A model generated the notes under the pieces. That model searched no databases and was not told the DNA's origin. It saw only the letters and a program-made list of their open reading frames with translations. A stretch of DNA of 64,000 nt from Chitinophagales bacterium (GTDB lineage: Bacteria > Bacteroidota > Bacteroidia > Chitinophagales > JADIYW01): positions 1 to 64,000 of the forward strand of contig JAIBAX010000004.1 in the NCBI GenBank assembly GCA_019694955.1, read 5' to 3'. Shown here in pieces: positions 1 through 8,835 of this stretch (position 1 is the first letter of the stretch; the number at the start of each line of letters is the position of its first letter). A program made the translations under genes and the position numbers.

Positions 1-105
1 TTATTCACAATTAAAAACACTTATTAACAAAAAAGAAAAAAGTAGCAAAAAAGAAAAAATCTTATAATAATAACTATTATAACTAAAGTTATTATTATTT
101 TGGTC
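1..105. other. AT-rich non-coding stretch
   Basis: Almost pure A/T with poly-A runs. It opens with TTATTCACA and shortly after has TTATTAACA, which resemble degenerate DnaA boxes (TTATCCACA). Two weak boxes at the window edge are not enough to call an origin, and no dnaA, dnaN or other origin gene is visible. It more likely holds promoter or spacer sequence. Confidence 0.3.
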
Positions 106-115
106 TATGAATTAG

Positions 116-265
116 GGAGTATTACATAGTGAAGCAAACGGGGCAAACCCCGGAGCGGTTATTGCTACTTGTATCATCGATCGTTTGGAGCAAAAAATCA
201 TTTGGCGTAAGAAATTCAAACAACAACAAAACAAAGAAGACATAGACGAAAGTGAACGTTGGTAA
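116..265 (+). pseudogene. Possible small or decayed ORF, unknown function
   Basis: One forward frame reads open from 116 to a TAA at 263-265. It gives a plausible soluble peptide containing NPGAVIATCIIDRLEQK followed by a basic segment and an acidic end. The frame is closed by TAG at 113-115, just after an in-frame ATG at 107, so as written there is no ordinary start codon. Either the gene starts at a non-standard codon or a nonsense mutation has cut it. It is followed by a good bidirectional terminator at 331-363, which would suit a real gene. I do not recognise the family. Confidence 0.25.
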
Positions 266-330
266 ATAGAAAGATTGCTACGTATAGGTATAAAACATTC
301 TATTCGCATATTACTTTTGTGATTATAAAT

Positions 331-363
331 AAAAAGGCTGCCTGAATAGCAGACAGCCTTTTT
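331..363. terminator. Bidirectional intrinsic terminator
   Basis: AAAAAGGCTG ... CAGCCTTTTT forms a stem flanked by A and T runs on both sides, so it can act in both directions. It sits between the short forward ORF ending at 265 and the leftward operon whose last gene ends at 381. Confidence 0.8.
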
Positions 364-380
364 GCTAAAAGTGTATATCA

Positions 381-761
381 TTATAATGGATGAATGTGGA
401 ATTCCACTTCCTTCTCTGCTTCCATTTCATTATGATCTTCAGCTACAACTTTAAAAATCGCATCTGTGTGTGTAGTAACATTTGGCAGTCTAATTCTCTC
501 TGAAACTTCCAAAGATGTTGTATGGGCATGCTCATCAAAAACAGTATCGTTTTTATCTCCATAGATAAGTATGCCTGTAACCATATGCAAATCATCGCTA
601 TGTGTTACAGAAAAATCTAACAAAACTGAATCTAAGCCATCATATTCCTTTCCTTGCTCAGGAGAATTGATGGTAATTTTAGGAAGATCATCGCCTTCTT
701 CCTTCTTACATGCAAACAAGGCAACTACGCCTAATGCTGTTGCGAAAACTAATTTTTTCAT
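381..761 (-). CDS. DUF4625-like lipoprotein
   Basis: 126 aa. The N-terminus is a lipoprotein signal (hydrophobic stretch ending LFAC, Cys18) followed by KKEEGDD. The rest is a small beta-rich domain starting PKITINSPEQGKEY, the pattern of DUF4625 periplasmic lipoproteins. His residues cluster in the second half (DEHAHTT, TTHTDA, HIHPL), which would suit metal contact. The ATG overlaps the stop of the upstream outer-membrane protein gene by four bases, so the two are translationally coupled. It is the last gene of the operon and is followed by a terminator. Family assignment is from memory; a metal role is inference. Confidence 0.6.
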   Translation of the reverse strand: MKKLVFATALGVVALFACKKEEGDDLPKITINSPEQGKEYDGLDSVLLDFSVTHSDDLHMVTGILIYGDKNDTVFDEHAHTTSLEVSERIRLPNVTTHTDAIFKVVAEDHNEMEAEKEVEFHIHPL

Positions 762-1669
762 ATTTTTTCTTTTTTTGATATTAAATAATTTAAGGTAAAA
801 GAAACCTGCGGTTTGGGTGCTATTTTATTGCCTTCCACTTTGTTCCAAAATGGAATACCCACCTTCGGAATAAGTTCAAAATTGCCAACATTTAGTGTTA
901 TAGCACCAAAAACACCCATACTTTTCATTCCGGAGAACTTTCTGATGATATGATGAACAACATTTTTTTGCTGCACCCGCGTTTCGATTCCTATATTAGG
1001 TTTTACAATCGCCTTCTTCAAATAAAATCTATAATAAGACCCGAAACGGCAGATATACTGATTTCCATAATGCAATTCATGCTTGTTCTTAGTATTGAAT
1101 TTTGCAAAAATTTGCGAAAAGAAACCGTACCGCTCTAACAGAATGGTGTAGCTTACCGTAATAGGAATGTCAAAACTACCTGTTCCCAACGAAGGCAGAA
1201 TGGTAAATCCATCTTCTTCGATGTATTGTTCGTATTTTCCGGTAGGGAATTTTATTCCGCCACTCACACCAAAGGAGTGGGTAAGCTTTTCCCTTTCAAG
1301 GTTATATTTCCAATTAACGGTAGTCATCAAATCGCCGATTCCTACTTTTTTTTGTGTTTGAAGAACACTGTTTTTTAAAAATACGGCCGTTATGGGGAAT
1401 TGAATAGCAACAGATATTTGAGGATGAACTTTCATGGCGCCTATAAGGCTATTTGTGAGGTAGCTATAAGATGTGTTCCCAAAATTTTCTTCAGGAAATT
1501 TTAAAGCATACGACTCCCAAGCGGTATGAATACCTACTAAATTGCCAAAATTCATGCCTTGTTGCGCCGTAAGCGATCCATTGCACCCACAAAAATCGCA
1601 AGCATATGAATCTGCGCTTATCAAAACAAAAAAAAGCAGGCTTAAAAATTTAAGCTGTTCAATTTTCAA
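758..1669 (-). CDS. Outer-membrane beta-barrel protein with Cys-rich mature N-terminus
   Basis: 303 aa. A signal peptide ends near residue 23 (ADSYA). The mature protein begins CDFCGCNGSLTAQQG, an unusual three-Cys cluster, then continues as alternating beta strands typical of an outer-membrane channel ('transporter' family barrels of Bacteroidota). The exposed CxxCxC group could bind a soft metal such as copper. It lies 75 bases downstream of the CNGKC membrane protein and overlaps the next lipoprotein gene. Substrate unknown; the barrel call comes from strand pattern only. Confidence 0.6.
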   Translation of the reverse strand: MKIEQLKFLSLLFFVLISADSYACDFCGCNGSLTAQQGMNFGNLVGIHTAWESYALKFPEENFGNTSYSYLTNSLIGAMKVHPQISVAIQFPITAVFLKNSVLQTQKKVGIGDLMTTVNWKYNLEREKLTHSFGVSGGIKFPTGKYEQYIEEDGFTILPSLGTGSFDIPITVSYTILLERYGFFSQIFAKFNTKNKHELHYGNQYICRFGSYYRFYLKKAIVKPNIGIETRVQQKNVVHHIIRKFSGMKSMGVFGAITLNVGNFELIPKVGIPFWNKVEGNKIAPKPQVSFTLNYLISKKEKI

Positions 1670-1744
1670 TTTTATATATTTGGTTATAAACTAATTAAAA
1701 CAATTGATTTTCTGCACAGCATATATGCAAAAATCCGCTATGTT

Positions 1745-2131
1745 TTAACCAATTTTTGGAGGAGGGTCCGGCAACTCAATAGTTCCTGAGTATATTCTTG
1801 CGATATACCCATTAAAAACCAGAGGCTTAATTTCATTAAACGCATGTAGTAGGGACACTGAATAGGTGACATTTAAAGCAATCAACTCATACCATTTAAT
1901 CGCCATCTCCGGCGTTTTATTCGACGTGGATTTTTCTACCTTTTGCAAATGACACTTGCCATTACAATGCAATTCAGGTTGGCTTTTATTGACGCAATAT
2001 CGCTCAATAAGCTCCACTTGAAAAGTCTTGAATACAGTGTGTTGGAAAAAAACCTGAAAATGAAATGGTAGGATAATCAATATTAGGAATAAAGCACTAA
2101 GTGATGATCTATATCTACCTTGTTTTGACAT
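1745..2131 (-). CDS. Small membrane protein with CNGKC motif
   Basis: 128 aa. One N-terminal transmembrane helix (LSALFLILIILPFHFQVFF) is followed by the motif RYCVNKSQPELHCNGKCHLQK around residues 44-64, with three Cys and a His, then a hydrophilic tail ending PDPPPKIG. Small Bacteroidota proteins with this CNGKC motif commonly neighbour outer-membrane metal-uptake genes (my recollection, not a search). Its ATG shares one base with the citrate synthase stop (TAATG), so it is translated by coupling to gltA. Function unproven; a copper or iron sensing/binding role is a guess from the ligands. Confidence 0.55.
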   Translation of the reverse strand: MSKQGRYRSSLSALFLILIILPFHFQVFFQHTVFKTFQVELIERYCVNKSQPELHCNGKCHLQKVEKSTSNKTPEMAIKWYELIALNVTYSVSLLHAFNEIKPLVFNGYIARIYSGTIELPDPPPKIG

Positions 2132-3402
2132 TATCTATCTTTGATATCTACATAAGGTCTCATCCCTGAACCATTATATATTTGCATTGGTCTGCCAATA
2201 GGTTGTTTTTGCAATCTAAGTTCCTTCCATTGCGACAACCAACCCGGCATTCTTCCCAAAGCGAACAGTACGGTAAACATTTCTGTCGGGAATCCTAAAG
2301 CTTTATAAATAATACCTGAGTAAAAGTCGACATTTGGGTATAATTTTCTGCTGATGAAGTACTCATCTTTGAGCGCAACTTCTTCTAAACGTTTAGCGAT
2401 ATCTAAAATATCATCGTTAATATTTAAAGCTTCCAGTAAGTTATCACATGCTTTCTTTATAATATTGGCACGTGGATCGAAATTTTTGTACACCCTATGA
2501 CCAAAGCCCATAAGCCTGAAAGGATCGTTCTTATCTTTTGCTTTTGCTATCCACTTATCCGTATCACCGCCATCTGCCTTTATTGCTTCTAACATTTCTA
2601 GTACTGCTTGGTTGGCGCCTCCATGCAAAGGTCCCCAAAGTGCAGCAATACCACCTGCCATAGAAGCATAGATATTGGCATTGGAAGAACCCACTATTCT
2701 AACGGTAGAAGTAGAGCAGTTTTGTTCGTGATCGGCATGTAGGATCAATAGTTTATCCATCGCCTCTACCACAATAGGATTCAAGTCAGAACTATCGCCG
2801 GGTTCTCCAAAAGACATTTTTAAGAAATTGGCAACATAATCCAAAGACGCATTATTATCAACGAAACGACCTCCTCTTATCCATTGTTGAATATGCGCTA
2901 CTACGGTAGGCATTTGCGCCAGAACAAGCAGTATGTTCTCATCTGTAACAGCAGCATTGTCTTTCGAAAAATGGGCAGAAAGTCCATTAAAGTAAGCACC
3001 TAAAATAGACATGGGGTGCGCATCTTTCGGAAACGCATCCAGTATCTTATCTAATTGCGTAGGAATTTCTCCCGCTTGAGATAATTTGGCGTTAAATGCT
3101 TCCAATTCATGCGTTTTTGGCAATTCACCATATAGCAAAAGGTACATTACTTCCGTGAAAGATGCCTTTTCTGCTACTTCTTCAATAGAATATCCACGAT
3201 ACCGAAGGATGCCTTTATCTCCATCCAAGTAGGTAATAGCACTAGTTGTCGAACCTGTATTTTTATAACCGGTATCTAGTGTTACGTAACCTGTTGTTTC
3301 TTGCAATTTTGTAATATCAATACCTTTATCTCCTTCAGTACCTACTACAACATCCAGTTCGTAAGTATTGCCATTCGCCAATAGTTGTACCTTTTCCGAC
3401 AT
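2131..3402 (-). CDS. gltA: Citrate synthase
   Basis: 423 aa, full length for the hexameric bacterial type. It condenses oxaloacetate with acetyl-CoA, the entry step of the TCA cycle, in the cytoplasm. Visible hallmarks are the N-terminal beta domain (TTGYVTLDTGYKNT), the catalytic-His segments WGPLHGGANQAV and MGFGHRVYKNFDPRA, and the active-site Asp segment PNVDFYSG. The start at 3402 has an A-rich, GG-containing leader just upstream. A -7-like TAAATTCG lies farther up at about 3437. It heads an operon of three envelope genes, the first joined by a one-base stop/start overlap, an unusual pairing for a core metabolic gene. Confidence 0.95.
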   Translation of the reverse strand: MSEKVQLLANGNTYELDVVVGTEGDKGIDITKLQETTGYVTLDTGYKNTGSTTSAITYLDGDKGILRYRGYSIEEVAEKASFTEVMYLLLYGELPKTHELEAFNAKLSQAGEIPTQLDKILDAFPKDAHPMSILGAYFNGLSAHFSKDNAAVTDENILLVLAQMPTVVAHIQQWIRGGRFVDNNASLDYVANFLKMSFGEPGDSSDLNPIVVEAMDKLLILHADHEQNCSTSTVRIVGSSNANIYASMAGGIAALWGPLHGGANQAVLEMLEAIKADGGDTDKWIAKAKDKNDPFRLMGFGHRVYKNFDPRANIIKKACDNLLEALNINDDILDIAKRLEEVALKDEYFISRKLYPNVDFYSGIIYKALGFPTEMFTVLFALGRMPGWLSQWKELRLQKQPIGRPMQIYNGSGMRPYVDIKDR

Positions 3403-3724
3403 CTTTACCTTTTTTTAATTGAAAACAGCACGAATTTAAATAATTTTCAGCTTGTTTGAAAGAATGAAAGGTCTTGAAAGTCAAATTAAATAATTTATTA
3501 AAGTTGGATTTTTACTTGTGTTAAAGCAAGAAGGCACAATACACGATATTAATTCAACCATATAGGTACAAGTGTTATAATGCTCAATATTTAGTGGTAC
3601 AATTCCTTTAGTGTGTTGTGTCAATATTGAGTTTAAAAAAGTATCTTCAATGAGTTGCCATTATAAAACAAGAAAAAAGGCTTCCCTTCAAAAGGAAGCC
3701 TTTTTAAAGAATAAAATTTAAAAC
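3403..3724. other. Intergenic region upstream of gltA, with a long inverted repeat
   Basis: 322 bases without a gene. The right part carries the terminator of the M43 protease gene. The middle holds CTCAATATT (3583-3591) matched by AATATTGAG (3623-3631), a 9-base inverted repeat with a 31-base loop of unknown meaning. The gltA promoter must lie in the left part. Confidence 0.4.
3674..3705 (-). terminator. Intrinsic terminator of the M43 protease gene
   Basis: AAAAAGGCTTCC / GGAAGCCTTTTT is a perfect 12-base stem with an 8-base loop. It lies 20 bases past the leftward stop codon, and on that strand a T run follows the stem. Confidence 0.85.
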
Positions 3725-5044
3725 TTATTCAACAACAATAGATGAGGTAGCTATACCTTCATTATATGTAGATTTCACTAAATAAACACCTTTAGCAACA
3801 TCTAATGTAATCTGATTATTTGTTGTTGGTGCGTGGTTTGTATAAACCAATTTTCCCAACATATCATAAATCTCAATAGTATTAGGCGCTTCTTTTGCCT
3901 TCACAACGATGGTTCCGTTTGATGGATTAGGGAATACTAGCACTTGTTTTTGAAGTTGTACATTGGTTATACCCGTTGCTGTTTCCAATAATGTTGCACG
4001 AGGACCTTCTAAAACGCCTCTCATAATAGCAATTTGGTCATTGGTAAATGCCACCTGACACTCTTCTCGGCTGTAGTCCATATAGTTTTCCCACATATCC
4101 GGAAGGTCACCGGGTTGATTTTTATTGCAAGTATTTTTTGTAGGGTCACAGCCTTCTAATTGAGCGTTGCTACCACAAAAAGGTGTATCATCCGCACCAT
4201 CATCTTCACCATTGCAATTAGGGGCGCCTGTTAATGGATCGCTTTTATCTGCCCAAATATGTCTAAGCCCTAAATAGTGACCTACTTCATGAACAGGTGT
4301 TCTTCCTTCGCTAATGAACAAGGTATTGTAAGGTGCAGGCAAGGTATTTGGATTATTATTACCAAAAAACCTATAATCGATTACTACTCCATCCAAAGCT
4401 GGTTCTGGTGCAGAATTCCCTGCGGGCCAGTTAGGTAAATCTGCCGGAGGATATGCATATCCTAAAATATATCCAAGTGTTAAACTTCCTAGCGTTATTG
4501 GCTGAATATTCACCACCCAAATATTTAAATAATGATCCGGGTCAATTGCATCACTACCCCCTTTACTGGTTTTTTTAACATTATCTACTGCAGTAATAGA
4601 TACCGCAGTTGGTTTAAATGTTTTTGTGGTTTGCACCCGAATGATTCTGTCTAACTCAAATTCAATTTCAGCATCTCCAACAATATCATTATAAATATCT
4701 CTGACATTATCTGCGTCAGGATTTAATCTACGAAAATCTTGATTTAAAATCTCCATTTGATTCAAAATGATAGAATCATCTAGGTTTTCTTTTGCTTGTT
4801 TCCAAACAACATGAACAACTACCTTAACTTTATAAACCTCTCCTCCACGATGAAGTTTGCCTTCTTCTTTGGCAGTTTGAAGCACTTTGTCTATTTGTTG
4901 TTTGTATCCCGGATACAAAGACTCCATTTCATTTACTCCGGTTCTGTAACCACATTGGTCAAACGGCTCAATGATTTTTGATGTCTGCCCAAAAGCAAAA
5001 GTTACAAGTAAGAAACATAAGATTGTAAAAATTATTCTCTTCAT
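3725..5044 (-). CDS. Secreted M43 (pappalysin-type) zinc metalloprotease, T9SS cargo
   Basis: 439 aa. Signal peptide (residues 1-20, ending AFGQ), then a protease domain with the extended metzincin motif HEVGHYLGLRH at 252-262, where His252, His256 and His262 bind zinc and Glu253 is the catalyst. The Met-turn region is near MWENYMDYS. From about residue 370 there is a T9SS sorting domain (VFPNPSNGTI ... GVYLVKS). Several Cys pairs around 277-305 fit pappalysin disulfides. It is expected to cleave proteins or peptides at the cell surface or outside. A clear -7 element (TAGTTTTG on the minus strand) precedes it and a terminator follows, so it is a single-gene unit. Confidence 0.9.
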   Translation of the reverse strand: MKRIIFTILCFLLVTFAFGQTSKIIEPFDQCGYRTGVNEMESLYPGYKQQIDKVLQTAKEEGKLHRGGEVYKVKVVVHVVWKQAKENLDDSIILNQMEILNQDFRRLNPDADNVRDIYNDIVGDAEIEFELDRIIRVQTTKTFKPTAVSITAVDNVKKTSKGGSDAIDPDHYLNIWVVNIQPITLGSLTLGYILGYAYPPADLPNWPAGNSAPEPALDGVVIDYRFFGNNNPNTLPAPYNTLFISEGRTPVHEVGHYLGLRHIWADKSDPLTGAPNCNGEDDGADDTPFCGSNAQLEGCDPTKNTCNKNQPGDLPDMWENYMDYSREECQVAFTNDQIAIMRGVLEGPRATLLETATGITNVQLQKQVLVFPNPSNGTIVVKAKEAPNTIEIYDMLGKLVYTNHAPTTNNQITLDVAKGVYLVKSTYNEGIATSSIVVE

Positions 5045-5061
5045 AACATGATTATTTTACA

Positions 5062-5069
5062 CAAAACTA
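5062..5069 (-). promoter_or_regulatory. -7 promoter element of the M43 protease gene
   Basis: Reads TAGTTTTG on the minus strand, an exact match to the Bacteroidota TAnnTTTG -7 consensus, 17 bases upstream of the start codon at 5044. No good -33 TTTG is seen at the usual distance. Confidence 0.5.
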
Positions 5070-5159
5070 AAAATAAAAAAAAACATAATTTGTGCTAACA
5101 AAAGGAAAATGAATAATTTAACAAAAAAGACATACCTGTTTAGCGCCAAACACGCCGTA

Positions 5160-7016
5160 TCAATACTTCATGACGCTTTTGGCTATATCTCCTTCCGTAG
5201 TTTTCACAATAAATGTGTACATGCCTGCCGGAAATTTACTGAGATCCATCGTATAATTGATATCATTGTTCATGCCTCTAAACTGAACCTCGTCCAATAA
5301 TTGCCCTAAAATATCTATCACTTGTATTGTGCTGAAATATGCTTTTTCACTTGAAAAACGAAGGGTAAATAAACCATTGGAAGGGTTAGGAAAAATAGAT
5401 AAAGCACTAAAAACATTTTGATTAATCCCGGAAACAACCACTGAAACTGGTTCAGATGTTACCACACAACCTGCTGCATCTGTTGTTTGTACAGAATAGG
5501 AGCCACTTTCACTAACGGTTAGTGTTTGTTGATTGTCTCCAATTGGGTTTCCATTTAAGAACCACTGATATCCCTGAGCCGCGGTAGAACTCAATGTATT
5601 GGTCAAAGCATCAAAGCTGACGATAGGCGTCATAGGTGTAGTAGCATCAACAGTCATAGAATCAACTATTTGACAGCCCTGACCGTCGGTTACAGTAATC
5701 TTGTATTGTCCGGCGGAAAGTCCTGATAAATTTTGCGTAGTGGCACCATTACTCCACAAGAATGTTTTTGTTCCCTGACCACCATTTACATTCAAGTTTA
5801 TCACACCATTATCTGTTCCGGAACAAGTAGCGGTGACTGTTTTGGCAATAAAAAAGCCATTACAAGCATCGGTTACTTTGTATATATTGTCTGAAACCGC
5901 TGCAAACAACTCCCCTTTGTTATTCTCGCCAAAAGTAGTTGTGGATCCTGAAGTGGTATTTGTTTGTTTTACTGTTTGAAAACTACTTTCATTTTTTCTA
6001 GTTAGGTAAAATGCACCGGAGCAGTAATCCGCAAATATGTACCATCCATTCATACCTTTATATGTTTCTCCTCTATAAACATAACCACCAGTTACTGAGC
6101 AGGCGCCACCTGAGTGGTTATACTCAAAAACAGGAGAAGTATATGATGACAATGGCTGGCAGTTATTGGTATTATAGCTATGTGTCCCTTCATAGCACCT
6201 CCAACCATAGTTTTCACCACCTGTTGAAGAGGCATCCTGAAAATCAATTTCTTCCCAAGTTCCTTGTCCTACGTCACCTATCCACATATCTCCGGTTTGT
6301 CTGTCAAAGCTGAAACGCCATGGGTTTCTAACCCCTAATGCCCATATTTCCGGCTTGTAGTCAGCATTTCCAACAAATGGATTCGTACTGGGAACGCTAT
6401 AAGAAGTACCATCACCGATATCAAGGCGCAGTATTTTGCCGAGGAAAGTGTTTTTTTTCTGACCATTCCCTTGCGGGTCACCAGCACTACCGCCATCACC
6501 AAACCCGGCATACAAATATCCATCTAATCCAAAATTCAAATCACCGCCATTGTGGTTGGCGAAAGGCTGGGCAAAATCTAATAAATTGATTTCTGAAGCC
6601 GCTGCTGCGGAGTCTACATCATTGGTAACAGAGAAGGAAGAAATATTTGACTTTCCATTACCCCCACCACTAGTAAAATTTACAAAAAATTTCCCGTTAG
6701 AAGCATATTGCGGGTGAAATGCCAACCCCAACAAACCTTGCTCATTTCCGGAAGAATTGACTTTGGTGACAATATTCAGATATGGTCTGGATTTTTTGTT
6801 CCCTAAGCTATCAAGAATATATATGCGACCGGTTTGTTCCGTAATAAACAAGCGCCCATCGCCACAATTAGCAATATCAGAAACCCGAGAAAAACTGGCA
6901 GCTCCAAAACGTACCAACTGTATTTTTGGGGTTGCATATGTAGTGTCACCAGCAAACGCTTTTTGTCCAAAAGCTGTTAACAACATGCAAAAAAGGAGAA
7001 TGTATCTTTGTTTCAT
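5160..7016 (-). CDS. Secreted PQQ-dependent sugar dehydrogenase-like protein with SprB repeat, T9SS cargo
   Basis: 618 aa. After a signal peptide (residues 1-22) comes a six-bladed glucose/sorbosone dehydrogenase propeller (about 30-390), with RVSDIANCGDGRLFITEQTG, HNGGDLNFGLDGYLYAGFGD and ALGVRNPWRFSFD as typical blade and PQQ/calcium-site segments. A SprB-type repeat follows (about 395-460: GVINLNVNGG ... WSNGATTQNLSGL), then an Ig-like segment and a T9SS sorting domain (IFPNPSNGLF ... GMYTFIV). It should oxidise aldose sugars with PQQ outside the cell, although many Bacteroidota members have no proven substrate. A -7 element TACTTTCG lies just upstream. Monocistronic. Confidence 0.88.
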   Translation of the reverse strand: MKQRYILLFCMLLTAFGQKAFAGDTTYATPKIQLVRFGAASFSRVSDIANCGDGRLFITEQTGRIYILDSLGNKKSRPYLNIVTKVNSSGNEQGLLGLAFHPQYASNGKFFVNFTSGGGNGKSNISSFSVTNDVDSAAAASEINLLDFAQPFANHNGGDLNFGLDGYLYAGFGDGGSAGDPQGNGQKKNTFLGKILRLDIGDGTSYSVPSTNPFVGNADYKPEIWALGVRNPWRFSFDRQTGDMWIGDVGQGTWEEIDFQDASSTGGENYGWRCYEGTHSYNTNNCQPLSSYTSPVFEYNHSGGACSVTGGYVYRGETYKGMNGWYIFADYCSGAFYLTRKNESSFQTVKQTNTTSGSTTTFGENNKGELFAAVSDNIYKVTDACNGFFIAKTVTATCSGTDNGVINLNVNGGQGTKTFLWSNGATTQNLSGLSAGQYKITVTDGQGCQIVDSMTVDATTPMTPIVSFDALTNTLSSTAAQGYQWFLNGNPIGDNQQTLTVSESGSYSVQTTDAAGCVVTSEPVSVVVSGINQNVFSALSIFPNPSNGLFTLRFSSEKAYFSTIQVIDILGQLLDEVQFRGMNNDINYTMDLSKFPAGMYTFIVKTTEGDIAKSVMKY

Positions 7017-7030
7017 ATCCGAATTTTTAT

Positions 7031-7038
7031 CGAAAGTA
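7031..7038 (-). promoter_or_regulatory. -7 promoter element of the sugar dehydrogenase gene
   Basis: TACTTTCG on the minus strand, one change from TAnnTTTG, 14 bases before the ATG at 7016. The same octamer recurs before the genes starting at 9686 and 12897. Confidence 0.45.
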
Positions 7039-7048
7039 CAATTTTTTT

Positions 7049-8809
7049 TTAATCTTCGGCTTGAATTTGCCAGAGCTGTGCATAGATTCCTTGTTGTTTT
7101 AACAATTCACTATGCGTTCCCTGCTCAAATACCTGCCCTTTTTCTAAAACAATAATATTGTCGGCATGTTTAATGGTAGAAAGCCTATGCGCAATAATAA
7201 TGGCCGTTTTATTTTGAATCAACACATCCAAATTTTCCCTGATGACTTTTTCTGTTGCCGTGTCAACGGCGCTGGTGGCTTCATCTAGGATAATAATGGG
7301 GGCATTTTTTAGCAATGCCCGTGCGATACTCAAGCGCTGACGCTGCCCGCCGGAGAGCTTAATCCCCCGCTCACCTATTAATGAGTGATATTGGTCATCC
7401 AATGTTGTCACAAAATCATGGAGTGCGGCTTTTTTCGCTGCCTTTATAATTTCTTCATCACTGGCGGTTGGTAGGGCATAAGCAATGTTTTCTTTTATTG
7501 TACCATGGAAAACATAAACATCCTGACTTACCAGACTAATATTATTTCTTAAAGACTCTAGATTAAATTCAGACAGTTTCTTCCCATCGATGGCAATATC
7601 ACCGGAGATAGGATCATAAAACCTGAGCAGTAGTTTTGTAAGGGATGTTTTCCCTGCACCCGTTTGACCGACAATTCCGGTAATCTTATTTGCTGGAATA
7701 TTAAAACTGAGGTTCTCAAGAATAACATTCCCCTCTTCATTATACTGAAAAACTACTTCATTAAAGGTGATTGACGTTTCTACCTTATTAAAAATGACCC
7801 CTTCTAGGTTGTTTTTAATTTTAACAGGTTCATCAATCAAAGAAAATATCCTTGTAAGTGCTGCTTTCGCTCTGGCTGTATCATCGAATACTTTTCCCAA
7901 GTCTGTTAGTGGCCAGAGCAGGCGTTGTACCAACATACCAAATAATGCCAATTGCCCGAGGGTAATATGTTGCCCGATGCCATTCACTAACCATAAAGCA
8001 GGCACTACAAGAACGGCGGCAAAGGCAAAAGCAATAAAAACACGTATCAGAGGATTATAAGACGCCCTGTATGCGATAGAAGCAATTTGCGCCTGTTTGA
8101 CAGAGGAGGACGCCTTTATGACACGGGCTGTCTCATAATTTTCTGTCGCAAAGCTTTTAATCACCTGTATTCCACCAATATTATTCTCCAGCCTACTATT
8201 GAGTTCTCCGGATGTTTGTCTGATGTCATAGTATTTCTCCGACACTTTGCGTTCATACCATATGCTTCCCAGAACAATGAACGGTATTGCTATCATAGCC
8301 AGCAAGCATAGTTGGGGAGAAGTTTTATAAAAAACGATGGTAGAAAAGATAATAAGAATAGTGATTTGCAGCAATTGATTAAACACATCACTAAAGAAAC
8401 GTTCCAGCTGACCAATATCTTCGGTGAGCATCGACATAAGGTTGCCTGTACTGGCGTGCTCGAAGAAAGTAATATCTTTTTCCTGCAGTTTCTTATACGC
8501 AAATACCCTTATATCGTGTTGGATATTTTGTGCTATTATCATGAACTTCCGCTGAAACAGCCACTCAAAAAAACTCTCGAAACCAAAAATTACAAAGATT
8601 GAAATGCCTACTATCCAAATGGCTGTCACTAGACTTCCATGTGCAAGACCTGCTATCCATGAGGGCGTATGTCCGCTCACCACATCCACCATCCAGCCGA
8701 CAATTAATGGTGGCATGAGGTCAAACAATTTATTGATGATGCTATACACACACCCAAGAAAAAATTGTGTTTTGTAAGGTTTCAGGAAAGGAAATATTCG
8801 GTTGATCAT
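7049..8809 (-). CDS. ABC exporter, fused permease-ATPase (MsbA/MDR type)
   Basis: 586 aa from the chosen start MINRIFPFLKPYKTQ at 8809. An upstream in-frame ATG at 8920 would overlap the divergent gene and adds a non-conserved hydrophobic piece. There is an N-terminal six-helix type IV ABC membrane domain, then an ATPase with Walker A GQTGAGKTS, signature LSGGQRQRLSIARALL, Walker B IIILDEATSAVD and switch His in IAHRLSTI. It would work as a homodimer in the inner membrane, flipping lipids or exporting a hydrophobic compound; the substrate cannot be read from the sequence. It is divergent from the YgjP gene with only 26 bases between starts. Confidence 0.9.
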   Translation of the reverse strand: MINRIFPFLKPYKTQFFLGCVYSIINKLFDLMPPLIVGWMVDVVSGHTPSWIAGLAHGSLVTAIWIVGISIFVIFGFESFFEWLFQRKFMIIAQNIQHDIRVFAYKKLQEKDITFFEHASTGNLMSMLTEDIGQLERFFSDVFNQLLQITILIIFSTIVFYKTSPQLCLLAMIAIPFIVLGSIWYERKVSEKYYDIRQTSGELNSRLENNIGGIQVIKSFATENYETARVIKASSSVKQAQIASIAYRASYNPLIRVFIAFAFAAVLVVPALWLVNGIGQHITLGQLALFGMLVQRLLWPLTDLGKVFDDTARAKAALTRIFSLIDEPVKIKNNLEGVIFNKVETSITFNEVVFQYNEEGNVILENLSFNIPANKITGIVGQTGAGKTSLTKLLLRFYDPISGDIAIDGKKLSEFNLESLRNNISLVSQDVYVFHGTIKENIAYALPTASDEEIIKAAKKAALHDFVTTLDDQYHSLIGERGIKLSGGQRQRLSIARALLKNAPIIILDEATSAVDTATEKVIRENLDVLIQNKTAIIIAHRLSTIKHADNIIVLEKGQVFEQGTHSELLKQQGIYAQLWQIQAED

Positions 8810-8835
8810 AGCGATTAATAACAAATTTAGGCAAT

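Noticed and set aside
1-30. Possible DnaA boxes/origin of replication
   Set aside because: Two degenerate boxes at the very edge, with no dnaA or other origin genes near; AT-rich spacer explains them.
112-381. Reverse-strand 89-aa ORF
   Set aside because: Runs through the bidirectional terminator at 331-363 and opposite a better forward frame; no coding features.
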